DNA of 64,000 bases from Citreimonas sp042096055. GTDB taxonomy: Bacteria; Pseudomonadota; Alphaproteobacteria; Rhodobacterales; Rhodobacteraceae. The DNA is taken from NCBI RefSeq assembly GCF_042096055.1, contig NZ_JBELMH010000008.1:1-64000 (forward strand), written 5' to 3'. Below the pieces are notes generated by a model. It saw nothing but the letters and a program-made list of their open reading frames with translations. It ran no database searches and was not told the DNA's origin. Each line of letters opens with the position of its first letter. Position 1 is the first letter of the stretch. The translations under genes were made by a program, and so were the position numbers. Shown here one piece after another: positions 1 to 9,579 of this stretch.

Positions 1-311
1 ACGCGGACACGGTGATGATGGCCGCGATCGAGGCCGGCGCCGAGGACGTCGAAAGCGCCGAGGACGGGCACGTGATCTACTGTGCCGACACCGACCTCAA
101 CGACGTCGCCACCGCGCTCGAGGCCGAGCTGGGCGAAAGCGAGTCGACCAAGCTGATCTGGAAACCGTCGACCACGACCGAGCTCGATCTCGACTCGATG
201 CAGGGGCTGATGAAGCTGGTCGAGGCGCTGGAGGATGACGACGACGTGCAGCGCGTGACCACGAACTTCGAGGCCTCGGACGAGGTCATGGCGCAGCTCG
301 AAAGCGCCTGA
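1..311 (+). CDS. YebC/PmpR-family transcriptional regulator, C-terminal part
   Basis: Only the last ~102 codons are present; the reading frame is open through the left window edge, so the gene is truncated by the window and not by mutation. The visible part carries the acidic C-terminal lobe typical of YebC proteins (..LIWKPSTT.., ..LVEALEDDDDVQ..). YebC proteins are cytoplasmic; members act as DNA-binding regulators or help ribosomes through proline stretches. Family assignment rests on the C-terminal third only, but that stretch (D-D-D-D-V-Q followed by N-F-E) is characteristic. Confidence 0.85.
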   Translation, partial: ADTVMMAAIEAGAEDVESAEDGHVIYCADTDLNDVATALEAELGESESTKLIWKPSTTTELDLDSMQGLMKLVEALEDDDDVQRVTTNFEASDEVMAQLESA

Positions 312-376
312 ACGCGTTCGAAGGGCACTGACGGCGGCATCCGCGTCATCGCCGTTGCCGCGCCGGGGGAGGTTCC

Positions 377-973
377 ATGCAGACGGCCCTTGCGGGGTTC
401 GCCCTCGGCCTCTCCCTGATCCTGGCCATCGGGGCGCAGAACGCCTTCGTGCTGCGGCAGGGCATGATGCGGCGCCACGTCCTTCCGGTGGTGCTGGTCT
501 GTGCGATCTCGGACGCGGTGCTGATCACTGCAGGCGTTGCGGGCTTCGGTGCGCTGACCACCGCGATCCCGGGGCTCGAGCTGTGGATGCGGCTGGCGGG
601 CGCGGCCTTCCTGATCTGGTACGGCGCGCGCACGCTGTTGTCCGCCTGCTTCGGGGGCGAGGCGCTGCGCGCGGGCGAGGGGACGCAATCCCTGCGCGCC
701 GCGATCCTGACCTGCCTCGCCTTCACCTGGCTCAACCCGCATGTCTACCTCGACACGGTCGTGCTGCTGGGCGCGGTCTCGGCGCAGTACGACGACCGGC
801 TGGCCTTCGGCGCGGGCGCGGTCGTGGCGTCGTTCGCCTTCTTCTTCGCTCTGGGCTTCGGCGCGCGGGCGCTCGCGCCGGTCTTCGCGCGGCCCGCGGC
901 GTGGCGCGTGCTCGACGCCGGCATCGGGCTGGTGATGTGGGCGATCGCGGCCAAGTTGCTGTCCGGCCTCTGA
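377..973 (+). CDS. LysE/ArgO-family amino-acid exporter
   Basis: A 198-residue inner-membrane protein with about six hydrophobic segments, the normal size for LysE/ArgO exporters. The N-terminal stretch GAQNAFVLRQG is the family signature, and the mid-protein FTWLNPHVYLDT matches the conserved NPHVYLDT motif of the LysE/ArgO branch, so export of basic amino acids (arginine or lysine) is likely. The ATG is preceded by a good ribosome site (GGGGGAGG). It stands between yebC and an unrelated EamA exporter and could be cotranscribed with either. Confidence 0.85.
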   Translation: MQTALAGFALGLSLILAIGAQNAFVLRQGMMRRHVLPVVLVCAISDAVLITAGVAGFGALTTAIPGLELWMRLAGAAFLIWYGARTLLSACFGGEALRAGEGTQSLRAAILTCLAFTWLNPHVYLDTVVLLGAVSAQYDDRLAFGAGAVVASFAFFFALGFGARALAPVFARPAAWRVLDAGIGLVMWAIAAKLLSGL

Positions 974-1035
974 TCCTTGCCCGCGCGGCCTGCGGCCCTT
1001 GCCCTTGCCGGACGGTTGCGCCAAGGGTTGGGCCC

Positions 1036-1935
1036 ATGGACAATGCGGCGCAGCGGCCCGGCGCGGGCGTCTTCTGGATGGTGGTGACGGGGCTGTGCTT
1101 CGTCATGGTCACGGCGCTGGTGAAGCTGCTGGGCAGCCGCATCCCGTCGTCCGAATCCGCCTTCCTGCGATACCTGATCGGGCTGGTCTTCCTGATCCCT
1201 ATGATGCCCGCGCTGCGTGCCGTCACGCTGACGCGCCGCCTGTGGGCGCTTTTCGCGCTGCGCGGTGCCGCGCATTGCGTGGGCGTGGTGCTGTGGTTCT
1301 ACGCCATGACCCGCATCCCCATCGCCGAGGTAACGGCGATGAACTACCTCAACCCCGTCTACGTCACGATCCTCGCGGTGTTCTTCCTGGGCGAGCGGCT
1401 GGCAGTGCGGCGCATCATGGCGATCGTCGCGGCGCTGATCGGCGCGGTGCTGATCCTGCGCCCGGGCTTCCGCGAGCTCGACCCCGGCCACATCGCCATG
1501 CTGGGCACCGCGCTGCTGTTCGGCGTCTCGTACCTGACCGCCAAGATCCTGTCGGGCGAGGTCAGCGCGTCTGTCGTGGTGGGCATGCTGTCCATCACCG
1601 TGACCATCGGCCTGGCGCCGCTGGCGCTGGCGGTGTGGGTCTGGCCCACGGGGTGGGAGCTGCTCGTGCTCTGCGCGATCGCCACCTTCGCCACCGCCGG
1701 GCATTTCACCATGACGCTGGCCTTCGCCGCCGCTCCGGTCACGGTGACGCAGCCGGTGACCTTCCTGCAGTTGGTCTGGTCCGTGGCGATCGGAGCGCTG
1801 TTCTTCGCGGAACCGGTCGACCCTTGGGTGATCGCCGGCGGCGGCCTGATCATGGGCGCGGTGGTGTTCATCACTTGGCGAGAGCACGTGCTGAAGCGCC
1901 GCGTGACCCCGCATGTCGGCGAAACGAAGGGCTGA
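1036..1935 (+). CDS. DMT superfamily (EamA) transporter
   Basis: A 299-residue membrane protein with ten predicted hydrophobic segments arranged as two EamA repeats, the standard length for the drug/metabolite transporter superfamily. Motifs such as AEVTAMNYLNPVYVTI and FLGERL are typical of the first repeat. The ATG was chosen because it directly precedes the first transmembrane segment; longer in-frame extensions run back through the upstream gene and look non-coding. Substrate unknown. It lies just upstream of the choline-betaine genes but ends before the BetI operator, so it is probably a separate unit. Confidence 0.8.
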   Translation: MDNAAQRPGAGVFWMVVTGLCFVMVTALVKLLGSRIPSSESAFLRYLIGLVFLIPMMPALRAVTLTRRLWALFALRGAAHCVGVVLWFYAMTRIPIAEVTAMNYLNPVYVTILAVFFLGERLAVRRIMAIVAALIGAVLILRPGFRELDPGHIAMLGTALLFGVSYLTAKILSGEVSASVVVGMLSITVTIGLAPLALAVWVWPTGWELLVLCAIATFATAGHFTMTLAFAAAPVTVTQPVTFLQLVWSVAIGALFFAEPVDPWVIAGGGLIMGAVVFITWREHVLKRRVTPHVGETKG

Positions 1936-1975
1936 CGACGCACCCTCTTACCGCGCAGCCGAACTGCATCGGGTT

Positions 1976-1999
1976 TATTGATTGACCAGTCAATCAATA
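1976..1999. promoter_or_regulatory. BetI operator palindrome
   Basis: A perfect inverted repeat with 11-bp arms (TATTGATTGAC / GTCAATCAATA) around a 2-bp centre, ending 17 bp before the betI ATG. BetI autoregulates bet genes by binding a TTGATTG-type palindrome and is released by choline. The right position, gene and sequence make this a confident operator call. The internal TTGACC at 1982-1987 could be a -35 element, with CATACG at 2005-2010 as a weak -10 (17-bp spacing); repressor binding would then block RNA polymerase directly. Confidence 0.85.
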
Positions 2000-2016
2000 T
2001 CGGGCATACGGTCCCC

Positions 2017-2586
2017 ATGCCCAAGCTCGGACAAGAACAATTGCGTCGCGCGGCACTCGTCGCGGCGACGGTCGAGGAAATCGGCGCGCGCGGCTCGCTC
2101 GACGTGACGGTCGGGCAGATCGCGCGCCGCGCCGGCATGTCCACCGCGCTGGCGCATCACTATTTCGGCGGCAAGACGCAGATCTTCCTGGCAGCGATGC
2201 GCCAGATCCTCAGCGATTACGGCGCCGAGGTGCGCGGCGCGCTGGCCTCGGCCGCGCCGGATCGCCGGCTCGAAGCGATTATCGCTGCGAATTTCGCCGG
2301 CAGCTGCTTCGCGCCCGCCACCGTGTCGGCCTGGCTGACCTTCTACGGCCTGGCGCACAGCGATCCGCAGGCGGCGCGCCTTCTGCGGGTCTACCAGGCG
2401 CGGCTGCGCTCGAACCTGATCGACGCGCTGCGCGGTCGCTGCGCCGATCCCGCGGCGGTGGCCGAGACGCTGTCGGCGCTGATCGACGGCGTCTACCTGC
2501 GCGCCGCGCTGTCGGGCCGCGGCGTCGACGGCGCCGCCGCCCATGTCACCCAAGCCGCCTACGCCCTGATCGGAGAGACGCGATGA
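2017..2586 (+). CDS. betI: BetI, TetR-family repressor of the choline-glycine betaine operon
   Basis: 189 residues, standard BetI size. An N-terminal TetR helix-turn-helix is visible (VTVGQIARRAGMSTALAHHYFGGK, residues ~25-50), followed by a helical choline-sensing domain. It should repress betICBA in the absence of choline. The ATG at 2017 is preferred over a TTG inside the operator palindrome. No Shine-Dalgarno sequence precedes it. The stop overlaps the betC start in an ATGA junction, indicating translational coupling. The gene order betI-betC-betB-betA is that of Sinorhizobium meliloti. Confidence 0.92.
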   Translation: MPKLGQEQLRRAALVAATVEEIGARGSLDVTVGQIARRAGMSTALAHHYFGGKTQIFLAAMRQILSDYGAEVRGALASAAPDRRLEAIIAANFAGSCFAPATVSAWLTFYGLAHSDPQAARLLRVYQARLRSNLIDALRGRCADPAAVAETLSALIDGVYLRAALSGRGVDGAAAHVTQAAYALIGETR

Positions 2587-4091
2587 GTTCCAACATCCTG
2601 ATCGTCATGGTCGACCAGTTGAACGGCACGCTATTCCCCGATGGTCCCGCCGACTGGCTGCACACGCCGAACCTGCGCGCGCTGGCGCAGCGCTCGACCC
2701 GGTTTGCCAACGCCTATACGGCCTCGCCGCTCTGCGCGCCGGGGCGAGCGAGCTTCATGTCGGGCCAGCTGCCCAGCATGACGCGGGTCTATGACAACGC
2801 GGCCGAATTCGCCTCGGACATCCCGACCTACGCGCACCACCTGCGCCGCGCGGGCTACCAGACCTGCCTGTCGGGCAAGATGCACTTCGTCGGCCCCGAC
2901 CAGCTGCACGGTTTTGAATCGCGCCTGACCACCGACATCTACCCGGCCGATTTCGGCTGGACGCCCGACTACCGCAAACCGGGCGAGCGCATCGACTGGT
3001 GGTATCACAACATGGGCTCGGTCACCGGCGCGGGCGTGGCAGAGATCACGAACCAGATGGAATACGACGACGACGTCGCCCATCAGGCGCAGCAGAAGCT
3101 GTATGATCTCGCGCGCGGGCACGACAAGCGGCCGTGGTGCCTGACCGTCAGCTTCACGCACCCGCACGACCCCTATGTGGCGCGCAAGCGGTTCTGGGAC
3201 CTGTACGAGGATTGCGAACACCTCGCGCCCCAGGTGCCGGCGATGGACTACGCCGATCACGACCCGCATTCTCAGCGCCTGTTCGACGCCAACGACTGGC
3301 GCAGCTACGCCATCACCGACGAGTCCGTTGCCCGCGCCCGGCGGGCGTATTTCGCCAACATCTCGTATCTCGACGACAAGATCGGCGGCCTGCTGCAGAC
3401 GCTGAAGGACACGCGGATGGACGACGACACGATCGTGGTCTTCGTCTCCGATCACGGCGACATGCTGGGCGAGCGCGGCCTGTGGTTCAAGATGAGCTTC
3501 TTCGAAGGCTCGTCACGCGTGCCGCTGATGATCGCGCTGCCGGGGCAGGGCGGTCGGCTGGTCAGCGACCCGGTTTCGACCATCGACCTGACGCCGACGC
3601 TGGCGGCGCTGGCCGGCGTCTCGATGGACGAGGTGGCGCCCTGGACCGCCGGCGAAAGCCTGCTGCCGCTGATCGACGGCGGCGCGCGCGAAACGCCCGT
3701 GGCGATGGAATACGCGGCCGAGGGGAGCATCGCGCCGCTGGTCTGCCTGCGCCAGGGCCAGTGGAAGTACACTGCCTGCCCGGTCGACCCCGAGCAGCTG
3801 TTCGACCTCGACTCCGACCCGCACGAGCTGAGGAACCTGGCGGACGACCCCGCCTATTCCGAGACGCTGGCGCAGTTCCGCGCCATGGCGGAGGACCGCT
3901 GGAACCTCGAGCGCTTCGACGCCGACGTGCGGCAAAGCCAGGCGCGCCGGCACGTGGTCTACGAGGCTCTGCGCCAGGGCGGCTATTACCCGTGGGACTT
4001 CCAGCCGCTGCGCGCGGCCTCGGACCGCTACATGCGCAACCACATGGATCTCAACGTGCTCGAGCACGACCAGCGCTATCCGCGCGACTGA
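2583..4091 (+). CDS. betC: Choline-sulfatase
   Basis: 502 residues, the family length. Hydrolyses choline-O-sulfate to choline and sulfate, feeding betaine synthesis or supplying sulfur. The sulfatase signature C-x-P-x-R is present as C51-A-P-G-R55 in SPLCAPGRASFMSG; the cysteine would be converted to formylglycine. The N-terminal MVDQLNG metal site and the FVSDHGDMLGERGLW motif are also present. No signal peptide, so cytoplasmic. The C-terminal tail (YYPWDFQPLR) is typical of BetC as opposed to other arylsulfatases. It overlaps betI by 4 bp and is followed 19 bp later by betB. Confidence 0.93.
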   Translation: MSSNILIVMVDQLNGTLFPDGPADWLHTPNLRALAQRSTRFANAYTASPLCAPGRASFMSGQLPSMTRVYDNAAEFASDIPTYAHHLRRAGYQTCLSGKMHFVGPDQLHGFESRLTTDIYPADFGWTPDYRKPGERIDWWYHNMGSVTGAGVAEITNQMEYDDDVAHQAQQKLYDLARGHDKRPWCLTVSFTHPHDPYVARKRFWDLYEDCEHLAPQVPAMDYADHDPHSQRLFDANDWRSYAITDESVARARRAYFANISYLDDKIGGLLQTLKDTRMDDDTIVVFVSDHGDMLGERGLWFKMSFFEGSSRVPLMIALPGQGGRLVSDPVSTIDLTPTLAALAGVSMDEVAPWTAGESLLPLIDGGARETPVAMEYAAEGSIAPLVCLRQGQWKYTACPVDPEQLFDLDSDPHELRNLADDPAYSETLAQFRAMAEDRWNLERFDADVRQSQARRHVVYEALRQGGYYPWDFQPLRAASDRYMRNHMDLNVLEHDQRYPRD

Positions 4092-4110
4092 CCCCATTCA
4101 GGACCATTCG

Positions 4111-5568
<1,458 letters not shown>

Positions 5569-5670
5569 CGCACCGTCGAGGAGCCGCTTTCGGGCGGCCG
5601 TCCATTCGCAATCACCCTTCCCGCCGGCGGCCCGTGCTTCCGGCGCGGGATCAGTATCGGAGATTCCGCC

Positions 5671-7323
5671 ATGCAAGCGGATTACATCGTCGTCGGTGCC
5701 GGCAGTGCCGGCTGCGCCATGGCCTACCGCCTGGCCGAGGCGGGGCGTTCGGTCATCGTCGTGGAACACGGCGGGTCCGATTGGGGCCCGTTCATCAACA
5801 TGCCCGGCGCGCTGTCCTACCCGATGAACATGGCGCGCTACGACTGGGGTTACCGGACCGAGCCCGAGCCGCATCTGGGTGGCCGCCAGCTGGCCTGCCC
5901 GCGCGGCAAGGTTCTGGGCGGCTCGTCGTCGATCAACGGGATGGTCTACGTGCGCGGCCACGCGCGCGATTTCGACCATTGGCGCGACAGCGGCGCCGAC
6001 GGCTGGAGCTACGCCGACGTGCTGCCCTATTTCCGGCGGATGGAGCATTGGCACGCCGGCCTGCACGGTGGCGATCCGGCCTGGCGCGGCAAGGACGGCC
6101 CGCTGCACGTCACCCGCGGGCGGCGCGACAACCCTTTGGTCACCGCCTTCGTCGAGGCCGGCCAACAGGCGGGCTACCCGGTCACGCCCGACTACAACGG
6201 CCACCAGCAGGAGGGCTTCGGCCCCTTCGACATGACTGTCTGGAAGGGCGCGCGCTGGTCTGCGGCCAGCGCCTACCTGCGCCCCGCCGCGAAGCTGGGC
6301 GCGCAGGTGATCAACGCGCTCGTCCGCCGCGTGGTGTTCGAGGACGGCCGCGCCGTGGGTGTCGAGATCACCCGCCGCGGCCGGACCGAGACGCTGCGCG
6401 CGGGGCGCGAGGTCATCCTGTCCGCCGGCGCCATCAACTCGCCCAAGCTGCTGATGCTGTCGGGCATCGGCCCGGCGGCCGAGCTGGCCAAGCACGGCAT
6501 AGACCCGATCGCCGACCGCGCGGGCGTGGGCCGCAACCTGCAGGATCACCTCGAGCTCTACATCCAGCAGGCGGCGACGCAGCCGATCAGCCTTGCCAAG
6601 TACTGGAACCTCTTCGGCAAGGCCTGGGTCGGCCTGCAATGGCTGCTGCTGCGCCGCGGCCCCGGGGCGTCCAACCAGTTCGAAAGCACCGGCTTCATCC
6701 GCTCGGCCGCCGGGGTGGAATACCCCGACATCCAGTTCCACTTCCTGCCCATCGCCGTGCGCTACGACGGCAAGGTCGCGGCCGAGGGGCACGGCTTCCA
6801 GGCGCATGTCGGCCCGATGCGCTCGGCCTCGCGCGGGGCGGTGACGCTGCGCTCGGCCGACCCCGAGGACGCGCCCAGCATCCGCTTCAACTACATGTCC
6901 GATCCGCAGGACTGGGCCGACTTCCGCACCTGCATCCGCCTCACGCGCGAGATCCTGGGGCAAGAGGCGTTCGCGCCGTACCGGGGCCACGAGATCCAGC
7001 CCGGCGACGCGGTGCAGGACGACGACGCGCTTGACGCCTTCATCCGCGAGCATGCCGAAAGCGCCTACCACCCCTGCGGCACCTGCCGGATGGGCCGCGC
7101 GGACGACCCCGACGCGGTGGTCGACCCGCAGGGCCGCGTGATCGGCGTGGACGGGCTGCGCGTGGCCGACGCCTCGGTCTTTCCGCGGATCACCAACGGC
7201 AACCTCAACGCGCCCTCCATCATGACCGGCGAGAAGATCGCCGATCACGTGCTCGACCGGCGTCTTGCGCCCGAGAATGCCGAGCCCTGGATCAACCCCG
7301 ACTGGCGAACCTCGCAGCGCTGA
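5671..7323 (+). CDS. betA: Choline dehydrogenase (GMC flavoprotein)
   Basis: 550 residues, standard BetA length. Oxidises choline to betaine aldehyde, passing electrons to the membrane respiratory chain. The N-terminal FAD-binding motif GAGSAGCAMAYRL, the GMC signature KVLGGSSSINGMVYVRG, and the C-terminal catalytic region (SAYHPCGTCRMG, NGNLNAPSIMTGEK) are all intact. It lies 102 bp after betB on the same strand and is the last gene of the operon. No choline importer (BetT or ABC type) is visible nearby, so uptake must be encoded elsewhere. Confidence 0.94.
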   Translation: MQADYIVVGAGSAGCAMAYRLAEAGRSVIVVEHGGSDWGPFINMPGALSYPMNMARYDWGYRTEPEPHLGGRQLACPRGKVLGGSSSINGMVYVRGHARDFDHWRDSGADGWSYADVLPYFRRMEHWHAGLHGGDPAWRGKDGPLHVTRGRRDNPLVTAFVEAGQQAGYPVTPDYNGHQQEGFGPFDMTVWKGARWSAASAYLRPAAKLGAQVINALVRRVVFEDGRAVGVEITRRGRTETLRAGREVILSAGAINSPKLLMLSGIGPAAELAKHGIDPIADRAGVGRNLQDHLELYIQQAATQPISLAKYWNLFGKAWVGLQWLLLRRGPGASNQFESTGFIRSAAGVEYPDIQFHFLPIAVRYDGKVAAEGHGFQAHVGPMRSASRGAVTLRSADPEDAPSIRFNYMSDPQDWADFRTCIRLTREILGQEAFAPYRGHEIQPGDAVQDDDALDAFIREHAESAYHPCGTCRMGRADDPDAVVDPQGRVIGVDGLRVADASVFPRITNGNLNAPSIMTGEKIADHVLDRRLAPENAEPWINPDWRTSQR

Positions 7324-7395
7324 TCCCGCCGAGAATATTAACGAGTCTTAACGGTTTCGCTTGAAGCGGCGCACTCCAGGGGCATCTCTGGAGGA

Positions 7396-8064
7396 ATGTT
7401 AAGGATTTGTTCGCTCTTGGTGCTCATCCTCGCACCGCTGCCGGCAGTGGCCGAGGTGGCCGGAACGCTGCGCGTCATCGACGGCGACACGATCGACGTG
7501 GGCGATACGCGCGTGCGCCTGTACGGCATCGACGCGCCCGAGATCGACCAGCGCTGCGGCGGCGCGGATGCGCCGATGTGGGATTGCGGCGCTTGGGTCA
7601 CGCGCGAGGTCACGGACCGCTACGAAGGGCGCGACGCCACCTGCACCGTGCTCGACACCGACCGCTACGGTCGCGTCGTGGCGCGCTGCCTGATCGACGG
7701 CGAAGACATGGGCCGCGCGCTGGTGGCCGAGGGGCTGGCCTTCGCCTACCGCCGCTACGCGATGGATTACGACCTCGACGAGAAGGCGGCGGCGGTCAAC
7801 GGGCTCGGCCTGCACGGGTCCGGCATCACCGCGCCTGCGGCGTTCCGCGCCACCGGCCGGCACGCGCGCGCGGCCCGGAACGCCGCCGCGGCGCCCGAGG
7901 GCTGCGCGATCAAGGGCAACATCGCCAGCGACGGCGAGCGGATCTTCCACGCGCCGGGCCAGCGCTGGTACGACCGCACGCGGATCTCGGTCCAGCGCGG
8001 CGAGCGTTGGTTCTGTTCGGAATCCGAGGCGCGGCAGGCGGGCTGGCGACGCGCGCGGCAATAG
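7396..8064 (+). CDS. Secreted thermonuclease-family (SNase-like) protein
   Basis: 222 residues: an N-terminal hydrophobic signal (LLVLILAPLPAVAEV), then a staphylococcal-nuclease OB fold with its acidic and basic active-site landmarks (VIDGDTI, RLYGIDAPE, DRYGRVVARC), then a small C-terminal module with paired cysteines (GCAIKGNI..GERWFCSESEA..AGWR) common in alphaproteobacterial SNases. Probably exported and active on extracellular or periplasmic nucleic acid. The ATG follows GGAGGA closely. It is monocistronic, with a separate start for the next gene. Confidence 0.87.
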   Translation: MLRICSLLVLILAPLPAVAEVAGTLRVIDGDTIDVGDTRVRLYGIDAPEIDQRCGGADAPMWDCGAWVTREVTDRYEGRDATCTVLDTDRYGRVVARCLIDGEDMGRALVAEGLAFAYRRYAMDYDLDEKAAAVNGLGLHGSGITAPAAFRATGRHARAARNAAAAPEGCAIKGNIASDGERIFHAPGQRWYDRTRISVQRGERWFCSESEARQAGWRRARQ

Positions 8065-8200
8065 CGCCTGCGCTTGCGTGTGTGACACGCCTTGCATTTT
8101 ACACGAATGCCGCAAGTCTTTCCCACGCGAATTCCTTGACCTTTGCAGGGCATTTACGCCGATCGGTGAGGCTTCTGTTAAGCAGACAGGAGTGTGTCCA

Positions 8201-9458
8201 ATGAAATTCGGATTCTTCGCCATGCTTGCCGGATTCATCCTGATGGCAAGTGGTGCGCTGGCCTCGGGCTGGCTGGTCGAAAGGGTCGGCGGCGACGTGC
8301 TCTACGCCCCCGACGGCCGCAGCTGGAGCGCGCTGTCCGCCGGGCAGGAGCTGCCGAACGCCAGCTGGGTCGACACCCGGCGGCAGGGACGCGTGCTGCT
8401 GACCCGCGGCGACGAGCGGATCCTGATCCGACCCGGCACCATGGCGGCGATCGCGACCTGGAACAACCGGGGCGTGAACACCAAGGTCGTGCAGCGCAGC
8501 GGCGCGGTGGTCCTCGACGTCGAGGTCCGCGCGCGCAAGCACCTGACGGTCGAGACGCCGCACCTCGCGGCCGTCGTGAAGGGCACCGCCTTCGAGGTGA
8601 CCGTCGGCGGCGCCGAATCCTCGGTCCGGGTGGATCGCGGGACCGTCAGCGTCAGCGAGGACGGCGGCGCGAACGCGACCGACGTCACCGCCGGGATGCA
8701 GGCCACCGTCGCACCCTCGCGGGCTAAGGGCGTCAGCGTCCGCGCTGCCCCGCCGGCCCCCGCTGACGCGATCGCCGAAGCCACCGAAACGATGGGCCCG
8801 CCGGCCGCGACTCGCGGTGCAGGCACGCCCGGACGCCCGGCAGGAACAGGTCGCCCGGAGACGACCGGCAACGGCGACACGCGCGGCAACGGCAACGCCG
8901 GCGGCAACGGTAACGGCGGCGGCAACGGAAACGGTGGCGGCAACGGGAACGGTGGCGGCAACGGGAATGCTGGCGGCAACTGGAACGGCGGCGGCAACGG
9001 GAACGGCGGCGGTAACGGGAACGGTGGCGGCAACGGGAATGCTGGCGGCAACGGGAACGGCGGCGGCAACGGGAACGGCGGCGGTAACNNNNNNNNNNNN
9101 NNNNNNNNNNNNNNNNNNNNNNNNNNNNNNNNNNNNNNNNNNNNNNNNNNNNNNNNNNNNNNNNNNNNNNNNNNNNNNNNNNNNNNNNGGGAACGGCGGC
9201 GGCAACGGGAACGGCGGCGGCAACGGGAACGGCGGCGGCAACGGGAACGGCGGCGGCAACGAGAACGGCGGCGGCAACGGGAACGGCGGCGGCAACGGAG
9301 ACGGTGGCGGCAACGGAAACGGTGGCGGCAACGGGAACGGCGGCGGCAACGGGAACGGTGGCGGCAATGGCAACGGTGGCGGGCGGAGCGATGCCCGCGT
9401 GCACGCGGACCACGACCATGACGCCCCGCAGACGATGCTGGTGAAGAGCCGGATCTGA
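8201..9458 (+). CDS. FecR-domain protein with long Gly/Asn tandem repeat (interrupted by assembly gap)
   Basis: Signal peptide (MKFGFFAMLAGFILMASGALA), then a FecR domain (residues ~25-165: LLTRGDERILIRPGT..LTVETPHLAAVVKGTAFEV), a short Pro/Ala linker, and an array of six-residue units G-N-G-N-G-G encoded by 18-bp repeats, ending in an acidic His/Asp tail (HADHDHD). A 100-N gap lies inside the array. Codons on both sides end and start in register, so the same protein continues across it and the true gap should be a multiple of 18 bp. At least 21 units are visible. FecR domains are usually periplasmic sensors; the CHASE2 protein next door is a plausible partner. Confidence 0.78.
8889..9378 (+). 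repeat. 18-bp tandem repeat array encoding G-N-G-N-G-G
   Basis: Near-identical 18-bp units of the form GGCAACGGGAACGGCGGC, about 11 before and 10.5 after the assembly gap, with scattered synonymous changes and a few substitutions (A, W, E, D). Near-identity and phase across units suggest recent expansion by slippage or recombination. The copy number cannot be read because of the gap. Confidence 0.9.
9089..9188. other. Assembly gap (100 N) within the Gly/Asn repeat
   Basis: Exactly 100 Ns, a scaffold placeholder. The flanks are repeat units but not identical 55-bp copies, so this is an unresolved tandem repeat. Repeat phase and reading frame are both kept if the true length is a multiple of 18 bp, zero included. 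Confidence 0.95.
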
Positions 9459-9508
9459 CGTCCGCCGATCCGCGTTACGGACGGCCTCGCGGACCGGATC
9501 GAGATGAC

Positions 9509-9544
9509 GAAAGCCGGAAACCGTCCCCGCGCGGTCCGGCTTTC
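9509..9544 (+). terminator. Hairpin after the FecR gene, probable terminator
   Basis: Inverted repeat GAAAGCCGG / CCGGCTTTC with a further inner pairing ACCG / CGGT, lying 51 bp after the FecR stop and 36 bp before the next start. It lacks a long T run, so termination could be partial or Rho-assisted; it may only modulate read-through into the CHASE2 gene. Confidence 0.5.
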
Positions 9545-9579
9545 GCCACGCCCTAGTACCGGCTCCGGGACCGCGGAAG

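Noticed and set aside
8889..9378. CRISPR array
   Set aside because: Units are 18 bp, directly tandem and coding, with no variable spacers.
8817..9458. Separate Thr/Ala-rich gene in another frame of the repeat
   Set aside because: All frames of the 18-bp repeat are open. The C-terminal frame after the gap belongs to the FecR protein once repeat phase is kept.
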